64,000 bases of DNA from Achatina immaculata (GCA_009760885.1 CM019692.1:49629430-49693429), one strand, 5' to 3'; numbered from the stretch's first letter, positions 51,001-56,256 are shown. Numbers and translations: made by a program. Notes: generated by a model from the letters alone, not told the origin.

Positions 51001-51624
51001 GGCCTCCTAGTCTCTCCTGCCCAAGCCTACCTCACCTACCAGTTATACCCAGCAATCTGCCCAAGCCTACCTCACCTACCAGTTATACCCAGTAATTTGC
51101 CCAAGCCTACCTCACCTACCAGTTATACCCAGCAATCTGCCCAAGCCTACCTCACCTACCAGTTATACCTGTTATACCCAGCAATCTTCCCAAGCTGGTC
51201 CACAAACCCAGTGGGTGCCCAATAGGGATAGCAAATGAGATAAAGGCAAATTTTTTTTAAGCAGATAAAGCACAGCTAGCCAAGACTCTATCCCACCTTC
51301 ATGGAACCTCTGACTTGCTCCTTCGGCGTAACTAAAGGGCAGGGTCTCTATGATGATAGAGTCCACTGAGAAGTAATTTCTTGAACCCATTCCAGTTATT
51401 CAAGAAAGGCTGCCATTATTCATCCTCCAAACATGATGTTTCTGCTTCAATATCATCACAACAACTGCAAAGAACAACAGCTCACTGTTCTGGTGAGATT
51501 AGAACACAAACAACACACTGATGAACACAAATTTAAGAACCCCTACCTTCTGTCGCTTCTCTTTACTGACCATGACACTTGTCTTTAGCCTTGGAAGTCT
51601 CGGTACTGCTGGTATTTCAGGCAT
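13370..51624 (-). CDS. Hexokinase (single-domain, 12 coding exons, 478 aa)
   Basis: Hexokinase phosphorylates glucose at C6 with ATP, the first step of glycolysis, in the cytosol. Twelve exons join without any phase conflict into 1437 nt ending in TAG, giving 478 residues, close to the 465 of glucokinase. In the model: N-terminal helix 1-60; phosphate loop LDLGGTNFR at 90-98; FSFP with Ser161; TWTK with Thr178 and Lys179; SDTVST with Asp216, the catalytic-base position; GTGCN with Asn242; NVELG with Glu270; FEK with Glu304; IGIDGS; and DGSGQGAA near the C-terminus. These match glucokinase S151, T168/K169, D205, N231, E256 and E290. Odd points: the Asn normally preceding the catalytic Asp (N204) is Ser215, and the usual Trp-Gly-Ala-Phe after Glu256 is Leu-Gly-Ser-Thr. 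No second hexokinase domain was found. It could be a divergent paralogue. Intron 4 is 14.2 kb; all introns carry transposons. Confidence 0.93.
13615..13985 (+). mobile_element. mariner-like transposase relic
   Basis: The plus strand reads [19 protein letters not shown] and then [18 protein letters not shown], followed after frame breaks by [27 protein letters not shown] and SDYHIFSKM. These are the MATVFWD, HDNARPH and YSPDLAPSDYHLF blocks of mariner DDD-type transposases. Stops and shifts make it dead. It lies in hexokinase intron 11, antisense to the gene. Confidence 0.8.
14611..15356 (+). mobile_element. piggyBac-like MITE, copy 1
   Basis: The element is flanked by TTAA on both sides (14607-14610, 15357-15360) with terminal inverted repeats CTCTTCCCGT / ACGGGAAGAG. 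It is non-coding. A 55-bp internal segment (about 14920-14974) is duplicated in tandem; copy 2 at 59701-60365 has only one. Confidence 0.85.
15672..15805 (-). CDS. Hexokinase exon 11 (IGIDGS)
   Basis: The exon has 134 nt, with acceptor TTCTTCTTCCAG and donor ACAAAG|GTACAC. It encodes [20 protein letters not shown] and then [19 protein letters not shown], matching the adenosine-site TVGVDGS-x-Y-x2-HP segment. Confidence 0.95.
15911..16450 (-). repeat. 45-bp tandem array of exon-10 end plus 5' splice site
   Basis: Read on the minus strand, each unit is TCAGTGAGAGAAGC, then TTATATTGTTGCTTCAG, then GTAAGAGTTTTT: 27 nt of exon 10 and about 18 nt of intron. Exon/intron boundaries of the copies fall at 16413, 16368, 16323, 16165, 16119, 16073, 16028, 15984 and 15938. 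Spacing is 44-46 bp except where a LINE fragment at 16203-16312 interrupts it. All keep a GT; the one at 15984 has TTCAT before GT. The first two spacings are exactly 45 bp with no stop codon. Confidence 0.95.
16203..16312 (-). mobile_element. LINE-G 3' fragment inside the donor array
   Basis: A 110-bp piece shares its sequence with the 3' ends at 16930-17045 and 19430-19530: TWARAEK-like coding end, ATGTGCCCTGGGCACTTAAG and a GA-rich tail. It lies in the same orientation as hexokinase and puts a stop codon in the read-through frame between the second and third extra donors. Confidence 0.85.
16413..16555 (-). CDS. Hexokinase exon 10 (first donor of an array)
   Basis: The exon has 143 nt, with acceptor GGTTTCAG and donor TTCAG|GTAAAA. 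The split Ser codon joins TDIE to [16 protein letters not shown]; the exon ends [13 protein letters not shown], aligning with VSTRAAHLVAA of the family. The last 27 nt plus the donor are repeated downstream in tandem, so the true donor could be any of the first three; the most upstream one gives the family-length protein. Confidence 0.9.
16671..16734. repeat. Perfect 27-bp inverted repeat with 10-nt loop
   Basis: The arms 16671-16697 (CCTATTCTGTAATTCC...CTAGA) and 16708-16734 are exact reverse complements. The loop with adjoining arm bases contains GATTCTGATTTTT, which also forms the flanking duplication of the LINE-G insertion just to the right. Confidence 0.97.
16747..17052 (+). mobile_element. 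Internally deleted LINE-G with (GA)n tail
   Basis: The 5' part encodes [20 protein letters not shown] and [13 protein letters not shown], the start of an RTE-type endonuclease. It jumps at about 16880 to [20 protein letters not shown] and [20 protein letters not shown], the C-terminus, and ends in (GA)n. Flanking copies of GATTCTGATTTTT lie at 16734-16746 and 17053-17065. Confidence 0.88.
17395..17560 (+). mobile_element. tRNA-headed SINE
   Basis: GGTGTAACAGTTAGTGCAC resembles a pol III A box and GGTCCCTGATTCAAATTC a B box, about 35 bp apart, followed by the T- and A-rich body. It is diverged from the two other SINE groups here. Confidence 0.65.
17931..18369 (-). mobile_element. RTE-like LINE-D fragment, left arm of an inverted pair
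   Basis: The minus strand reads the end of ORF2 ([39 protein letters not shown]) and ends at the LINE-D 3' terminus near 17931 (GGATGTAAGATGTAA on the minus strand). It abuts an opposite-strand LINE-D fragment. Confidence 0.85.
18371..18497 (+). mobile_element. RTE-like LINE-D fragment, right arm of the inverted pair
   Basis: The plus strand gives [24 protein letters not shown] sequence, then AACGGCACAGGAAGGATGTA, the LINE-D 3' terminus. Both 3' ends of the pair face outward. Confidence 0.85.
18500..18755 (+). repeat. Dispersed repeat R2 ending in AATAAAG and (TCAG)n
   Basis: The 3' part, AATGTCAGATGGGCCTGCATG then CTTTGCAAATAAAGTTCAAT, recurs at 58495-58612 and, in part, near 46740-46790. 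It looks like the 3' end of an old retroposon. Confidence 0.6.
19035..19190 (-). CDS. Hexokinase exon 9
   Basis: The exon has 156 nt, with acceptor CTTGACAG chosen because the previous exon leaves two bases (AC) and the join gives [19 protein letters not shown]. Donor GAGAG|GTATGG leaves AG. Glu304 matches glucokinase E290; [10 protein letters not shown] is a hallmark hexokinase segment. An alternative acceptor 29 bp upstream would break the frame. Confidence 0.95.
19417..19620 (-). mobile_element. LINE-G 3' fragment
   Basis: It starts at a (TC)n run, which is the (GA)n tail on the minus strand, followed by TGAACCTTAAGTGCC and the same C-terminal coding end as at 16925-17045. It lies in intron 8. 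Confidence 0.85.
20388..20940 (-). mobile_element. RTE-like LINE-C fragment with (ATGA)n tail
   Basis: The minus strand reads [60 protein letters not shown] and [17 protein letters not shown], then the family 3' end and (ATGA)n. It is 5'-truncated. Confidence 0.88.
21241..21375 (+). mobile_element. SINE S1 3' fragment
   Basis: GAGCATGGTATTGACCACATC followed by ATATGCCTTAATGGCATGGAA matches the body and end of the SINE at 46330-46580 and the fragment at 50262-50400. The tRNA head is missing. Confidence 0.75.
21984..22096 (-). CDS. Hexokinase exon 8 (glucose-binding Glu)
   Basis: The exon has 113 nt between TTTCAG and TTCAC|GTAAGA. It encodes [20 protein letters not shown] and then [17 protein letters not shown]. 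It corresponds to the family segment NTEWGAFGDxG...D-x2-NPG. Glu270 is kept, but Trp-Gly-Ala-Phe became Leu-Gly-Ser-Thr. Confidence 0.93.
22097..22915. other. Intron 7, first part: nothing recognised
   Basis: No coding or repeat family was identified in this stretch. Confidence 0.5.
22918..23270 (-). mobile_element. RTE-like LINE-D fragment
   Basis: This is the same end as at 17931-18369 and 34370-34826: AATCCTTCCCGTGCTGTTAA on the plus strand, then [17 protein letters not shown] on the minus strand. It is a single copy without an opposing partner. Confidence 0.85.
23726..25590 (+). mobile_element. SINE S2 split by a LINE-A insertion
   Basis: The head GGCTAGCATAGTGGTTAGAGC (A box) and GGTCGAGTGTTCGAATCCC (B box) begin a SINE that is interrupted after ACCCTACCTCATA (23903-23915) and resumes at 25509 with CGCTGCCAGCATAATAAGGT. 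An uninterrupted copy at 61545-61782 confirms the join. Confidence 0.9.
23916..25495 (+). mobile_element. 5'-truncated LINE-A, RT end plus RNase H
   Basis: The flanking duplication ACCCTACCTCATA is at 23903-23915 and 25496-25508, 13 bp. Coding starts at [17 protein letters not shown], runs through the RNase H ([33 protein letters not shown]) and ends ETGLQI, then a (GAA)n tail. Stops at about 24822 and 25230 break it. Confidence 0.93.
26290..26453 (+). mobile_element. 3' end of a LINE-A relative with (GAA)n tail
   Basis: The plus strand reads [12 protein letters not shown], then [13 protein letters not shown] and stop, matching [13 protein letters not shown]...[11 protein letters not shown] of LINE-A. 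It ends in (GAA)n. Confidence 0.65.
26484..26563 (-). CDS. Hexokinase exon 7 (GTGCN)
   Basis: The exon has 80 nt between TTTCCTAG and CAT|GTAAGA. With the incoming G it reads [18 protein letters not shown] and then TGDDREPRH. It matches GTG-x-NACYxE of hexokinases, with Asn242 at the glucose-contacting N231 position. It ends in phase 0. Confidence 0.94.
26600..26672 (-). mobile_element. Short LINE-D 3' end
   Basis: About 70 bp match the LINE-D terminus (TCTTACATCTTTCTCATGC then AGGGCTCACATAGTAGTTTG). It lies just upstream of exon 7's acceptor. Confidence 0.75.
27310..28180 (-). mobile_element. RTE-like LINE-B relative, with amplified 3' end
   Basis: The minus strand reads [29 protein letters not shown] and [28 protein letters not shown], then (ATGATG)n. 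Upstream portions are in other frames. The last 65 bp are repeated four times (separate entry). Confidence 0.8.
27381..27630. repeat. 65-bp tandem repeat of a LINE 3' terminus
   Basis: Units start at 27381, 27446, 27511 and 27576. Each is TCCTCTGTACTCCCAATGGA, then CATCAACAAAGGTTTTCCAG, then CCAATCCTGCATCATCATCA, that is, the last coding codons of the LINE and its (CAT)n tail on the minus strand. Confidence 0.95.
28181..28858. other. Intron 6, 5' part: nothing recognised
   Basis: This is AT-rich sequence with no identified family. Confidence 0.5.
28859..28958 (-). CDS. Hexokinase exon 6 (catalytic Asp)
   Basis: The exon has 100 nt between TTGACAG and TTAG|GTGTGT. It encodes [20 protein letters not shown] followed by [13 protein letters not shown]. 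The family motif here is VVNDTVGTM; the catalytic Asp (216) is kept but the preceding Asn is Ser215. A nearer AG (TGTAG) exists but breaks the frame, so the outer acceptor was chosen. Confidence 0.92.
29455..29690 (+). repeat. Dispersed repeat family R1, copy 2
   Basis: ATGGCAGCTATTTTTTTTTC then AAAGCAGGGGATGCCCAGCC and GGGGTCTTGGTCAGCTA match the copies at 5800-6020 and 50545-50800. Confidence 0.75.
29700..30475. other. Intron 5, mid part: no family; short duplication
   Basis: A roughly 60-bp imperfect duplication lies at about 29975-30075 (ACTAATACTGACTCTGAAGG / AACTGATATTGACTCTGAAG). Otherwise nothing was recognised. Confidence 0.5.
30500..30790 (-). mobile_element. RTE-like LINE-H fragment
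   Basis: The minus strand reads [36 protein letters not shown] and [11 protein letters not shown]. The related fragment at 37380-37575 has [23 protein letters not shown]. Confidence 0.75.
30947..31034. repeat. 22-bp tandem repeat, 4 units
   Basis: CCAGTGGTGGGTCTCTTTACTG is repeated four times, about 85 bp from the exon 5 donor. Confidence 0.97.
31119..31261 (-). CDS. Hexokinase exon 5 (sugar-binding FSFP and TWTK)
   Basis: The exon has 143 nt between AAAACAG and TCAG|GTAAGT. It encodes [17 protein letters not shown] and AAIERRTQ. Ser161 and Thr178-Lys179 correspond to glucokinase S151, T168 and K169, which contact glucose. Confidence 0.96.
31388..32012 (+). mobile_element. RTE-like LINE-C fragment
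   Basis: The plus strand reads [39 protein letters not shown], then [18 protein letters not shown] and the family 3' end. Stops and an A-run at 31706 break it. Confidence 0.87.
32127..32606. repeat. Fold-back element, about 150-bp imperfect inverted arms
   Basis: The left arm begins GTTCCCCTGCTCACAGATC and the right arm, read from 32606 backwards, begins GTTCCCCTGCTCACTGATC. Inner parts also pair: CTTGTAAGGTTTATGTGTAC with CTTGTAAGGGTTATGTGTAC. There is no coding content. Confidence 0.85.
32640..33545 (-). mobile_element. Reverse transcriptase fragment (LINE-F)
   Basis: The minus strand reads [20 protein letters not shown], then GLPQGSPV and [14 protein letters not shown], followed by [29 protein letters not shown] and GLPQGSP are RT motifs A and B; the YADD box is YAND, so it is inactive. 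It belongs to a lineage different from the other LINEs here. Confidence 0.82.
33660..34363 (+). mobile_element. RTE-like LINE-C fragment with (ATGA)n tail
   Basis: The plus strand includes [24 protein letters not shown] sequence, then [20 protein letters not shown] and [11 protein letters not shown], ending in GACATGCAAATGAATGAATGA. An internal deletion is evident near 33890. Confidence 0.87.
34370..34826 (-). mobile_element. RTE-like LINE-D fragment, left arm of a large inverted pair
   Basis: The minus strand reads [38 protein letters not shown] and [20 protein letters not shown]. It is almost identical to the plus-strand copy ending at 36045. Confidence 0.92.
34827..34890. repeat. (TA)n microsatellite
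   Basis: About 30 TA units separate the two opposed LINE-D copies. Confidence 0.97.
34895..36045 (+). mobile_element. RTE-like LINE-D, RT to 3' end, 308-codon ORF
   Basis: The ORF at 35105-36031 reads [20 protein letters not shown] (RT motif B), [14 protein letters not shown] (YADD-type box as FADD) and [20 protein letters not shown] sequence, and ends in [20 protein letters not shown] and TLRALCDV. Upstream, [21 protein letters not shown] motif A sequence is present from 34950. It is the least damaged RTE-like copy in the window. Confidence 0.92.
36046..36115. repeat. (TA)n/(CA)n microsatellite at the LINE-D 3' end
   Basis: TA repeats directly follow CACGGGAAGG and end in a short CA run. 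A G-run follows at 36134-36146. Confidence 0.95.
36290..36374. repeat. 85-bp near-perfect palindrome without spacer
   Basis: The left arm 36290-36331 (GACTGCAGTAAAACTGGTAC...GATAGAGAC) pairs with 36332-36374 with about one indel. The centre is GAGACGTCTC. Confidence 0.95.
36380..37125. other. Intron 4: nothing recognised
   Basis: This is AT-rich sequence without identified genes or families. Confidence 0.5.
37130..37575 (+). mobile_element. RTE-like LINE-H fragment
   Basis: The plus strand gives [14 protein letters not shown], then [20 protein letters not shown] and [15 protein letters not shown] in broken frames. Confidence 0.72.
37725..38940 (-). mobile_element. RTE-like LINE-B copy with RT and (CAT)n tail
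   Basis: The minus strand carries [19 protein letters not shown] (RT motif A), [20 protein letters not shown] (motif C) and [20 protein letters not shown] near the end, then (ATG)n. Frame breaks are frequent. Confidence 0.88.
38941..39609. other. Intron 4: nothing recognised
   Basis: No family was identified between LINE-B and the zinc-finger array. Confidence 0.5.
39610..39942 (+). pseudogene. Decayed zinc fingers upstream of the ORF
   Basis: In shifting frames one reads [44 protein letters not shown] and [10 protein letters not shown]. Stop codons and frameshifts, including one at a T-run near 39891, break the array. These show that the parent protein was longer at its N-terminus. Confidence 0.75.
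39943..40800 (+). CDS. C2H2 zinc-finger ORF, about 10 fingers, in a decaying array
   Basis: The 285-residue ORF consists of tandem C2H2 fingers joined by TGEKPYKC linkers, the layout of sequence-specific DNA-binding proteins. Ten fingers can be counted; finger 2 lacks its second Cys (CDNSG) and finger 10 is one residue short. Fingers 4 and 5 share the helix [10 protein letters not shown]. The reading frame is open upstream of the first ATG as far as a T-run near 39891, where it is frameshifted; about three more fingers lie before that with stops. A further degenerate finger follows at about 40915-40985. No effector domain is seen. It is intronless and antisense within hexokinase intron 4, so it may be a retrocopy or a pseudogene that still holds a long ORF. 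Confidence 0.6.
   Translation: MKSHICDVCNVGFAHSNSLKKHKRFHTGKEPYKCDNSGASFTSNSNLSLHKKIHTGEKPYKCDDCGAGFTSSSNLTVHKRIHTGEKPFKCDDCGTRFTSNSYLSVHKRIHTREKPCICDDCGARFTSNSYLSVHKRIHTGEKPYRCDDCSAGFASKSSLIIHKRIHTGEKPYKCYVCGAGFTTCSNLNEHTRIHTGEKPYKCEDCGARFTKYCTMKRHIIIHTGEKPHKCYVCGAGFTTSSSLNVHKRIHAREKPYLCVTCGVTFSSCYLNKHKQFHAQERPIYV
40801..40985 (+). pseudogene. Decayed zinc finger downstream of the ORF
   Basis: After the TAA the sequence keeps finger-like phrases, ending with [20 protein letters not shown], which has both Cys but has lost the second His. It suggests that the parent array also continued downstream. Confidence 0.6.
41735..42065 (-). mobile_element. 3' end of a LINE-A relative with (GAA)n tail
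   Basis: The minus strand reads [20 protein letters not shown] and, near the end, [13 protein letters not shown] and stop, followed by HDQELE and (GAA)n. Compare [20 protein letters not shown] at 26290-26453, the same subfamily. Confidence 0.6.
42695..43384 (+). mobile_element. RTE-like LINE-C fragment with (ATGA)n tail
   Basis: This is the plus strand family end: [39 protein letters not shown], then the [22 protein letters not shown] end and AAATGAATGAATCA. Several shifts are present. Confidence 0.85.
43597..44118. repeat. 38-bp minisatellite
   Basis: The unit is TGCTCCCTCTGTGCCTGT followed by TTTAATGTGGTCTCACACAC. About eight clean copies span 43857-44118, with longer degenerate copies to the left. 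Confidence 0.93.
44778..45062 (+). mobile_element. RTE-like LINE-D fragment
   Basis: The plus strand has [20 protein letters not shown] and the family end, flanked by GATGTTTC at 44770-44777 and 45063-45070. It lies in intron 4, about 400 bp from exon 4. Confidence 0.87.
45465..45546 (-). CDS. Hexokinase exon 4
   Basis: The exon has 82 nt between TTGCAG and CTTG|GTGAGC. It encodes [16 protein letters not shown]...KKIPL, aligning with the LFDHVADCLGDFM...KKLPVG helix of hexokinases. It leaves one base that completes Gly of the next exon's GFTFSFP. Confidence 0.92.
45690..46580 (-). mobile_element. SINE S1 split by a LINE-A-derived insertion
   Basis: The minus strand starts at 46580 with GGCCTGGTTAGCTGAGTGG (A box) and AACCAGGTTCAAGTCCCAG (B box), runs through the S1 body and is cut at AAGGCATATTGGGGAT. 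The rest (TAACGCATGGAAAAG on the minus strand) lies at 45690-45725. Fragments at 21241-21375 and 50262-50400 show the intact end. Confidence 0.88.
45737..46329 (+). mobile_element. Non-autonomous LINE-A derivative: 5' region plus 3' tail
   Basis: About 575 bp match the 5' non-coding region of LINE-A (6620-7216), including TTGTAAAATGTAATGTCAGG and GTACCCAGCCAAAAGGTGCA. It then jumps to CAATGTGTGTACGAAGAAGA, the LINE-A 3' tip. AAGGCATATTGGGGAT flanks it on both sides. It has no ORF. Confidence 0.88.
46927..47066 (-). CDS. Hexokinase exon 3 (phosphate-binding loop)
   Basis: The exon has 140 nt, with acceptor TTGGCCAG and donor GGG|GTATGT. The split codon G|AG restores Glu of the family TE-x-GD motif, followed by [16 protein letters not shown], the hexokinase ATP phosphate-1 motif. 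It ends in CGPAAG in phase 0. Confidence 0.96.
47793..48841 (-). mobile_element. RTE-like LINE-B copy, 5'-truncated
   Basis: Flanking ACAGGGAGCTACA lies at 47780-47792 and 48842-48854. The minus strand reads [40 protein letters not shown] and [20 protein letters not shown], and ends in (ATG)n. It lies in intron 2. Confidence 0.92.
48993..49161 (-). CDS. Hexokinase exon 2
   Basis: The exon has 169 nt, entered after TTATTTCAG and left at ACAG|GTATTT with one base over. It encodes [18 protein letters not shown] through [10 protein letters not shown], the N-terminal helical part that precedes the phosphate-binding loop. The family pattern of polar helix, TFVR and DGT is kept. Confidence 0.93.
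49162..50255. other. Intron 1: one short dispersed repeat, otherwise nothing
   Basis: CTATGTGCCTCTAAGGCATG followed by ACAGGATTACC near 49425 is the reverse complement of a segment at 55910-55950. No gene was recognised. Confidence 0.55.
50262..50400 (+). mobile_element. SINE S1 3' fragment
   Basis: TGGCCAGGCATGATACTGAC then ATGCCTTAATGGCATGGAAA and a T-run match the S1 SINE end. Confidence 0.78.
50545..50800 (+). repeat. Dispersed repeat family R1, copy 3
   Basis: ACGGCAGCAATTTTTTTCGG, AGACTCCACCATCACAGAGG and GGGTCTTGGTCAGCCATGAC match the copies near 5.9 and 29.5 kb. Confidence 0.78.
51021..51190. repeat. 40-bp minisatellite, about 4 units
   Basis: The unit is CCAAGCCTACCTCACCTACC followed by AGTTATACCCAGCAATCTGC. 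It lies in intron 1, about 360 bp from exon 1. Confidence 0.95.
51547..51624 (-). CDS. Hexokinase exon 1 (initiator Met)
   Basis: The exon encodes 26 residues, [14 protein letters not shown]...SKEKRQK, ending in phase 0 at an AAG|GTAGGG donor. An in-frame TAA lies three codons before the ATG, which supports this start. The basic KEKRQK end runs into LDDLLRPI of exon 2, as in the KEKVEQIL segment at the start of glucokinase. No hydrophobic mitochondrial-targeting N-terminus is seen. Any non-coding 5' exon was not found. Confidence 0.85.
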
Positions 51625-53510
51625 TATGTTTTAATCTGCTTCTGAATCTGTGTGTTATTTTGCCTCTCTGAATCTGTGTTTTATTTCTTATTTCTGAACT
51701 AGTGTTCTTACAATAAAACAAACAAGTCTCTCCTCAAGGCGTAACAGGGAATGTATGGAAAGACAATGCAGTGAACTGTGAGTCGTACTGGTTTGTGAGA
51801 GCTATCTATGACAACAGATTTTGAAAATAGTTTTAAAAAAAACTAACAATATCCAATAAACCACACGAGGGCAAAACTGGGGCATATACTTATCACACAC
51901 CACTTTATCTTATCTGCCACATATCTTCATATCCTTGACTTTCCCCTTAGCCCAAATTATACACGATGTGAATGTCCTTTCACCTTATTTCCCATACATT
52001 ATATATAAATCAAACTTCTATTTACCAGCATCGCAGGACGTGATACAGCCACAAAGAATCTACGCAAATTATTTATGAAATAACTGTACTAGGCAGAACT
52101 TGTTTTCTCTTGCAGATGCATCCATCTTATGGTCAAACAAAGGAAATAGATGTGAATATTCCGTTAAACAGAGACAGATGATAATATCAAGTTAAACAGA
52201 ATCGGTCATAACAGCATGTCGCTGCCTTGCAAAGGACGGGGCCACACCGTACAATATCCGACACCAGGTCGAGGGTAAAAACTGTCGCCGTACTTTCATT
52301 CCCCTGTTGCATCCTGCTTCGCCAAAAGAACCTCCCTAAACTGAGTAACACACACTGAGTTCTGCAACACTGAAAGCAAATTGAAGCCACACGAAATAAA
52401 GAGAATCAAAATCCTTTTAAAGTGTCTTGTGAAAGCACAAGTTAGAGAACCTGATAATCACTGCAAAAGTCAAAGTGCCAAAAATACATAGAAAAAAATG
52501 GGCTGTCTAAATGACACTGGGACAAAAGAAAAGCAACATCCTGATCAGATACCATGGACCACACAAAATAAACAAACATAAAAGCTAATATCTATTAACA
52601 CGGCACCTGATGATGGCAAACTATAAAAAAAATGAGGAAAGAAAGAAATAACACTGTTCATGTTATCACCGCTCGTATGTTGTCTCATCCCGTCTTTGGA
52701 AGAAATTAATTGATCTCCAGGAACACTATAACAGATTATGCTTCACGTACATCATAGCGTGTTAAGCTACCTAGTACACCCTTCATTTTCAAACACGTTT
52801 TTAGAAACCCCCTGTAAGATAATATTGCACAACACTTTGATCAGTACATACAGCACAAAATAAGTCTGCAGGAACAATGTTCTTATCACATGCCTCCTCT
52901 TACACGAACTACCTCCCCAGAAGTCGTACAAGCTCAACAATCGAGTTCTCCCTTTGCCACCTAATACAAAAGCGGATCGTGTCAAAGGTCGTAGGGTTTC
53001 TGAAGGTCATGAACCGGTGTCAAGCTAGTTTATCATTCCGTTATTGTTGTATGAAACAAAACCAGTATAACGCTACTTTTTTTTAAAATAAAAATTATAA
53101 TTCTCTTCGCTCGTCAACCCAATGACGATAATGTTACATGACGATGCATCGCACTAGAAAACGGAACAATGTTTGTTGTTTCAGGACGCGGATTACATCA
53201 ATCAATACCTCGTTCGACATGTGTTGCAATAGCATTGAAAGCTGAGATGCCGGTGCAACCTCTTAGCCGGATATGATTTGTCACAGGAAAGATAAGAAAA
53301 GAGATTCATCAGATGGAGAATCATTGTTTGTGCTTAATGTACTACTAAGTGACTGATAATGATGGTACTGAGAAGACTAAATAGAGTTGGCATGTATGAC
53401 ATGCTTTTTTCATAGATCTCAATCGATATTTTCCACCAGCTCGTTTGATGACTTCACTGTGGCTTCTCATGAGACTGTCCGTGATTATTTCTCTTGGTCT
53501 TCTTACGGCA
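51625..53510. other. Region upstream of hexokinase: no gene recognised
   Basis: This must hold the hexokinase promoter or 5' non-coding exons, but I see no clear TATA box or splice-linked exon. Short minus-strand ORFs (52187-52390, 52767-52985) have no recognisable family. Confidence 0.4.
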
Positions 53511-53668
53511 TTCATTCATTCATTTGCATGTCCCTTGCGGAACTTTGCCTCCCAAACAGCACTCATGTAGGCCTCTCGATTGTGAGCAAGATGGCCTGCT
53601 GCTACTGCGTCCATTTGGAGATCGTCAACGATTTCTTGCAGCCATCTTCGTTTTGGTCTTCTTCCTAC
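53511..53668 (-). mobile_element. Short LINE-C 3' end
   Basis: (ATTC)n followed by TTTGCATGTCCCTTGCGGAA to CGTTTTGGTCTTC is the LINE-C end on the minus strand. Confidence 0.85.
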
Positions 53669-53743
53669 GGCAATTACTGTTTATTAAAAAAAAACTTCCC
53701 CCATACTGACACTTGGAATGTGATCCTTGTTTTTACGCCGTCT

Positions 53744-54007
53744 TATGATTATTTATAACAGAATATCTCTCTTCACTATGATTATTTATAACAGAATATC
53801 TCTCTTCACTATGATTATTTATAACAGAATATCTCTCTTCACTATGATTATTTATAACAGAATATCTCTCTTCACTATGATTATTTATAACAGAATATCT
53901 CTCTTCACTATGATTATTTATAACAGAATATCTCTCTTCACTATGATTATTTATAACAGAATATCTCTCTTCACTATGATTATTTATAACAGTTTATCTC
54001 TCCCCCC
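53744..54007. repeat. 33-bp minisatellite, 8 units
   Basis: TATGATTATTTATAACAG followed by AATATCTCTCTTCAC is repeated eight times almost without change, then a C-run. The 33-bp period gives an 11-residue periodic ORF that I do not consider a gene. Confidence 0.97.
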
Positions 54008-54009
54008 CC

Positions 54010-55490
54010 CCCCAAACAACAAACCCGACACTTCTGGCGGGTCAGATAACATTTCTGCAGACAGACAAGGTTAAACGAAATAGGGTTATCTTTTGCGCAT
54101 CAAACATATAAATATCAAATTTCTCCTTTGCTTAGTAGAAAGCATGGAATAAAATATTACTCACCAAATTATTATTTTTTAAATTAATTCTGTTACTACA
54201 ATTTGTTTTGTATTTCATCTTTTCCTCTCTTCATTTCTTTTAATAGCCTCTACCTAATACACATCAAATAACTCCAAATCACAAAATATGTCTTTCATCA
54301 ATATTTTGAGAAATTATAAAATATCATCCAGCGAGTGGGAACGATGTTGGTGGGGGGTGGGGGGTTATGGTCAAATGAGGTCACTGGGTCAGATAAAAAA
54401 TACCCCTCCATGCTTAGCTAATCTGTTTACGCAACAGACATCTCGTGATAACTGCCACTCACACATACTACAGCACGTGTTGATCTGTGAGAATGGTGTT
54501 CCCTTTCAGACTGATACTTTCATAAATTCCAGTGTTGTCATAACCACAACGCATTTTTTTTGCTGATAACTCCATGATGGTTTCTAAAGGCGCCGGGGTC
54601 GAATGCAACCTGCTCAGTCTCCCGTGGCCTATTTTGATCAGTTGGCAGATATCCGATGAAGATTTAGTTTCGTGTCTTAAGGGGGTCGAGTTAGCTAGAA
54701 AATCCAGTGTGGACCAGAGAAATGAGTTTTCCAGCCACCTTGATGATCACTGCCAGCCATACTCCATAAGAAGCATATCAACCTACTAGAAGAAGCCAAG
54801 AGGAGGGTGGTTGGGGTCTTGTCCCACAATTATAACCACTCCATTTGAGCACAGCCATCTCATCTTTCACCTTTAGCCAGATCTGGTGATGCAGATCTTT
54901 GCAAACCAAGCTCTGCTTTTGTTTCCACAGGAATAGGAATTTGTAAGTAAGTGACTCAGCTGTTTTTGTAATGGGCTGCCCTTTAACTAAACTGTCTGAT
55001 TTGCTGGTGCCTCCATACTACAAGCTTATATCACCTTACAGATGAAATGTTAGTTACAAAACACAAATGCCTCAAACCAAATTACATTTTTCTCAGACCA
55101 AATTAAATCTGTTCAAAACTTATCTCAATTAGAGAAAAATGTACCAAACACTGAAAATGTAATCTAAATATATATGACATGAGTATCTACTGGAATCTTT
55201 AACAACATTTATTACTTCTTATTTATGATCTTATTTCCCTGCCTGTGTCGAAAAAGGATCATTTTTCTCTCACATTCTGGACTTGCAGAAAGAAGCCGCA
55301 GGTTTACTCCTGGAAGACTTCATATTCTGACACAAACATTTGTACAAGTAGTTATGTGTAAAAGTATTATCATGTCTTATACTGTATTTACATAACCTGT
55401 TAGCGTTAATATAAACTTTACACTTAATTCATCATCTTCTTCATTGTTTACTCAGACATCAACACCAATCTCTCTCTCAAAAGAGGCAGT
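54010..55490. other. Intergenic: nothing recognised
   Basis: Small ORFs at 54288-54566 and 54574-54789 lack any recognisable family. Confidence 0.5.
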
Positions 55491-55740
55491 TCATCTCAGG
55501 TTTTCAACATCATCGCAGAACTTCTCTTGTAGGGATGTCTGGCCAGGTTCTTTGCCCAAGTGAATTGTGTAACTGGCAACTCTTGAGGGTGTCGTATGGT
55601 GTCTGTTATTCTTTACCACAGGCACATAAAGGTCTGTTGTACCAATTTTCAGCTTCTGGTATAAATGGTTTCTCAGCCTGCAATGTCCTGTTCTCAGTCG
55701 GATGATTACCACATGGTCATTTCTTGAGAACACTTAGTTC
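55491..55740 (-). mobile_element. I-like LINE C-terminal relic
   Basis: The minus strand reads NDHVVIIRLRTGHCRLRNHL and YQKLKIGTTDLYVPV, related to VTIFRLRTGHSRLRSHMYTK of LINE-A but clearly diverged, so it is an older or separate subfamily. Confidence 0.75.
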
Positions 55741-56256
55741 AAAGTCTAATTAAGACTTAGTAAATCTACATTATTATCATTGCCAACAAGCATCGATGAG
55801 CACAAAGTCCTTAGAATAATCTCTGTACTTTTTAGAGAGAGATGTCTGTAATTGTGGTGTTCTCCAACTATAGCTTTCTCACAACGTAAGGTAAAAAAAA
55901 AAAAAGTAAAGGTAATCCTGTCATGCCTTAGAGGCACACAGGGATATGGTGTTAGTGCATTTATTTTCTCACAACGTGCTAAATGAATTATATCCATCTT
56001 TTCTTTGTTAGTTTGCTACAGAGTCCTTTTTCCTATCTACAAAATCACATCTTTCACTGCTAGTAGTTTTTTTTTGTTGCTTTATTTAAGCTTATTTATG
56101 TAAAAATAAAACAATTGAAAGCAGTTTTAAAATCCCCACACCTGTAGCGTCCAAATAGTCCTTTCCATTATTTAAAAATCCATGATTTAGAAACTAATAT
56201 TACAGATCACATTTAATGTTCTTAGAAACAAGATACCCCTTTTCAGTACTGAAAGA

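Noticed and set aside
53727..54074. 115-codon ORF with MIIYNRISLFT repeats
   Set aside because: It is the translation of a 33-bp minisatellite.
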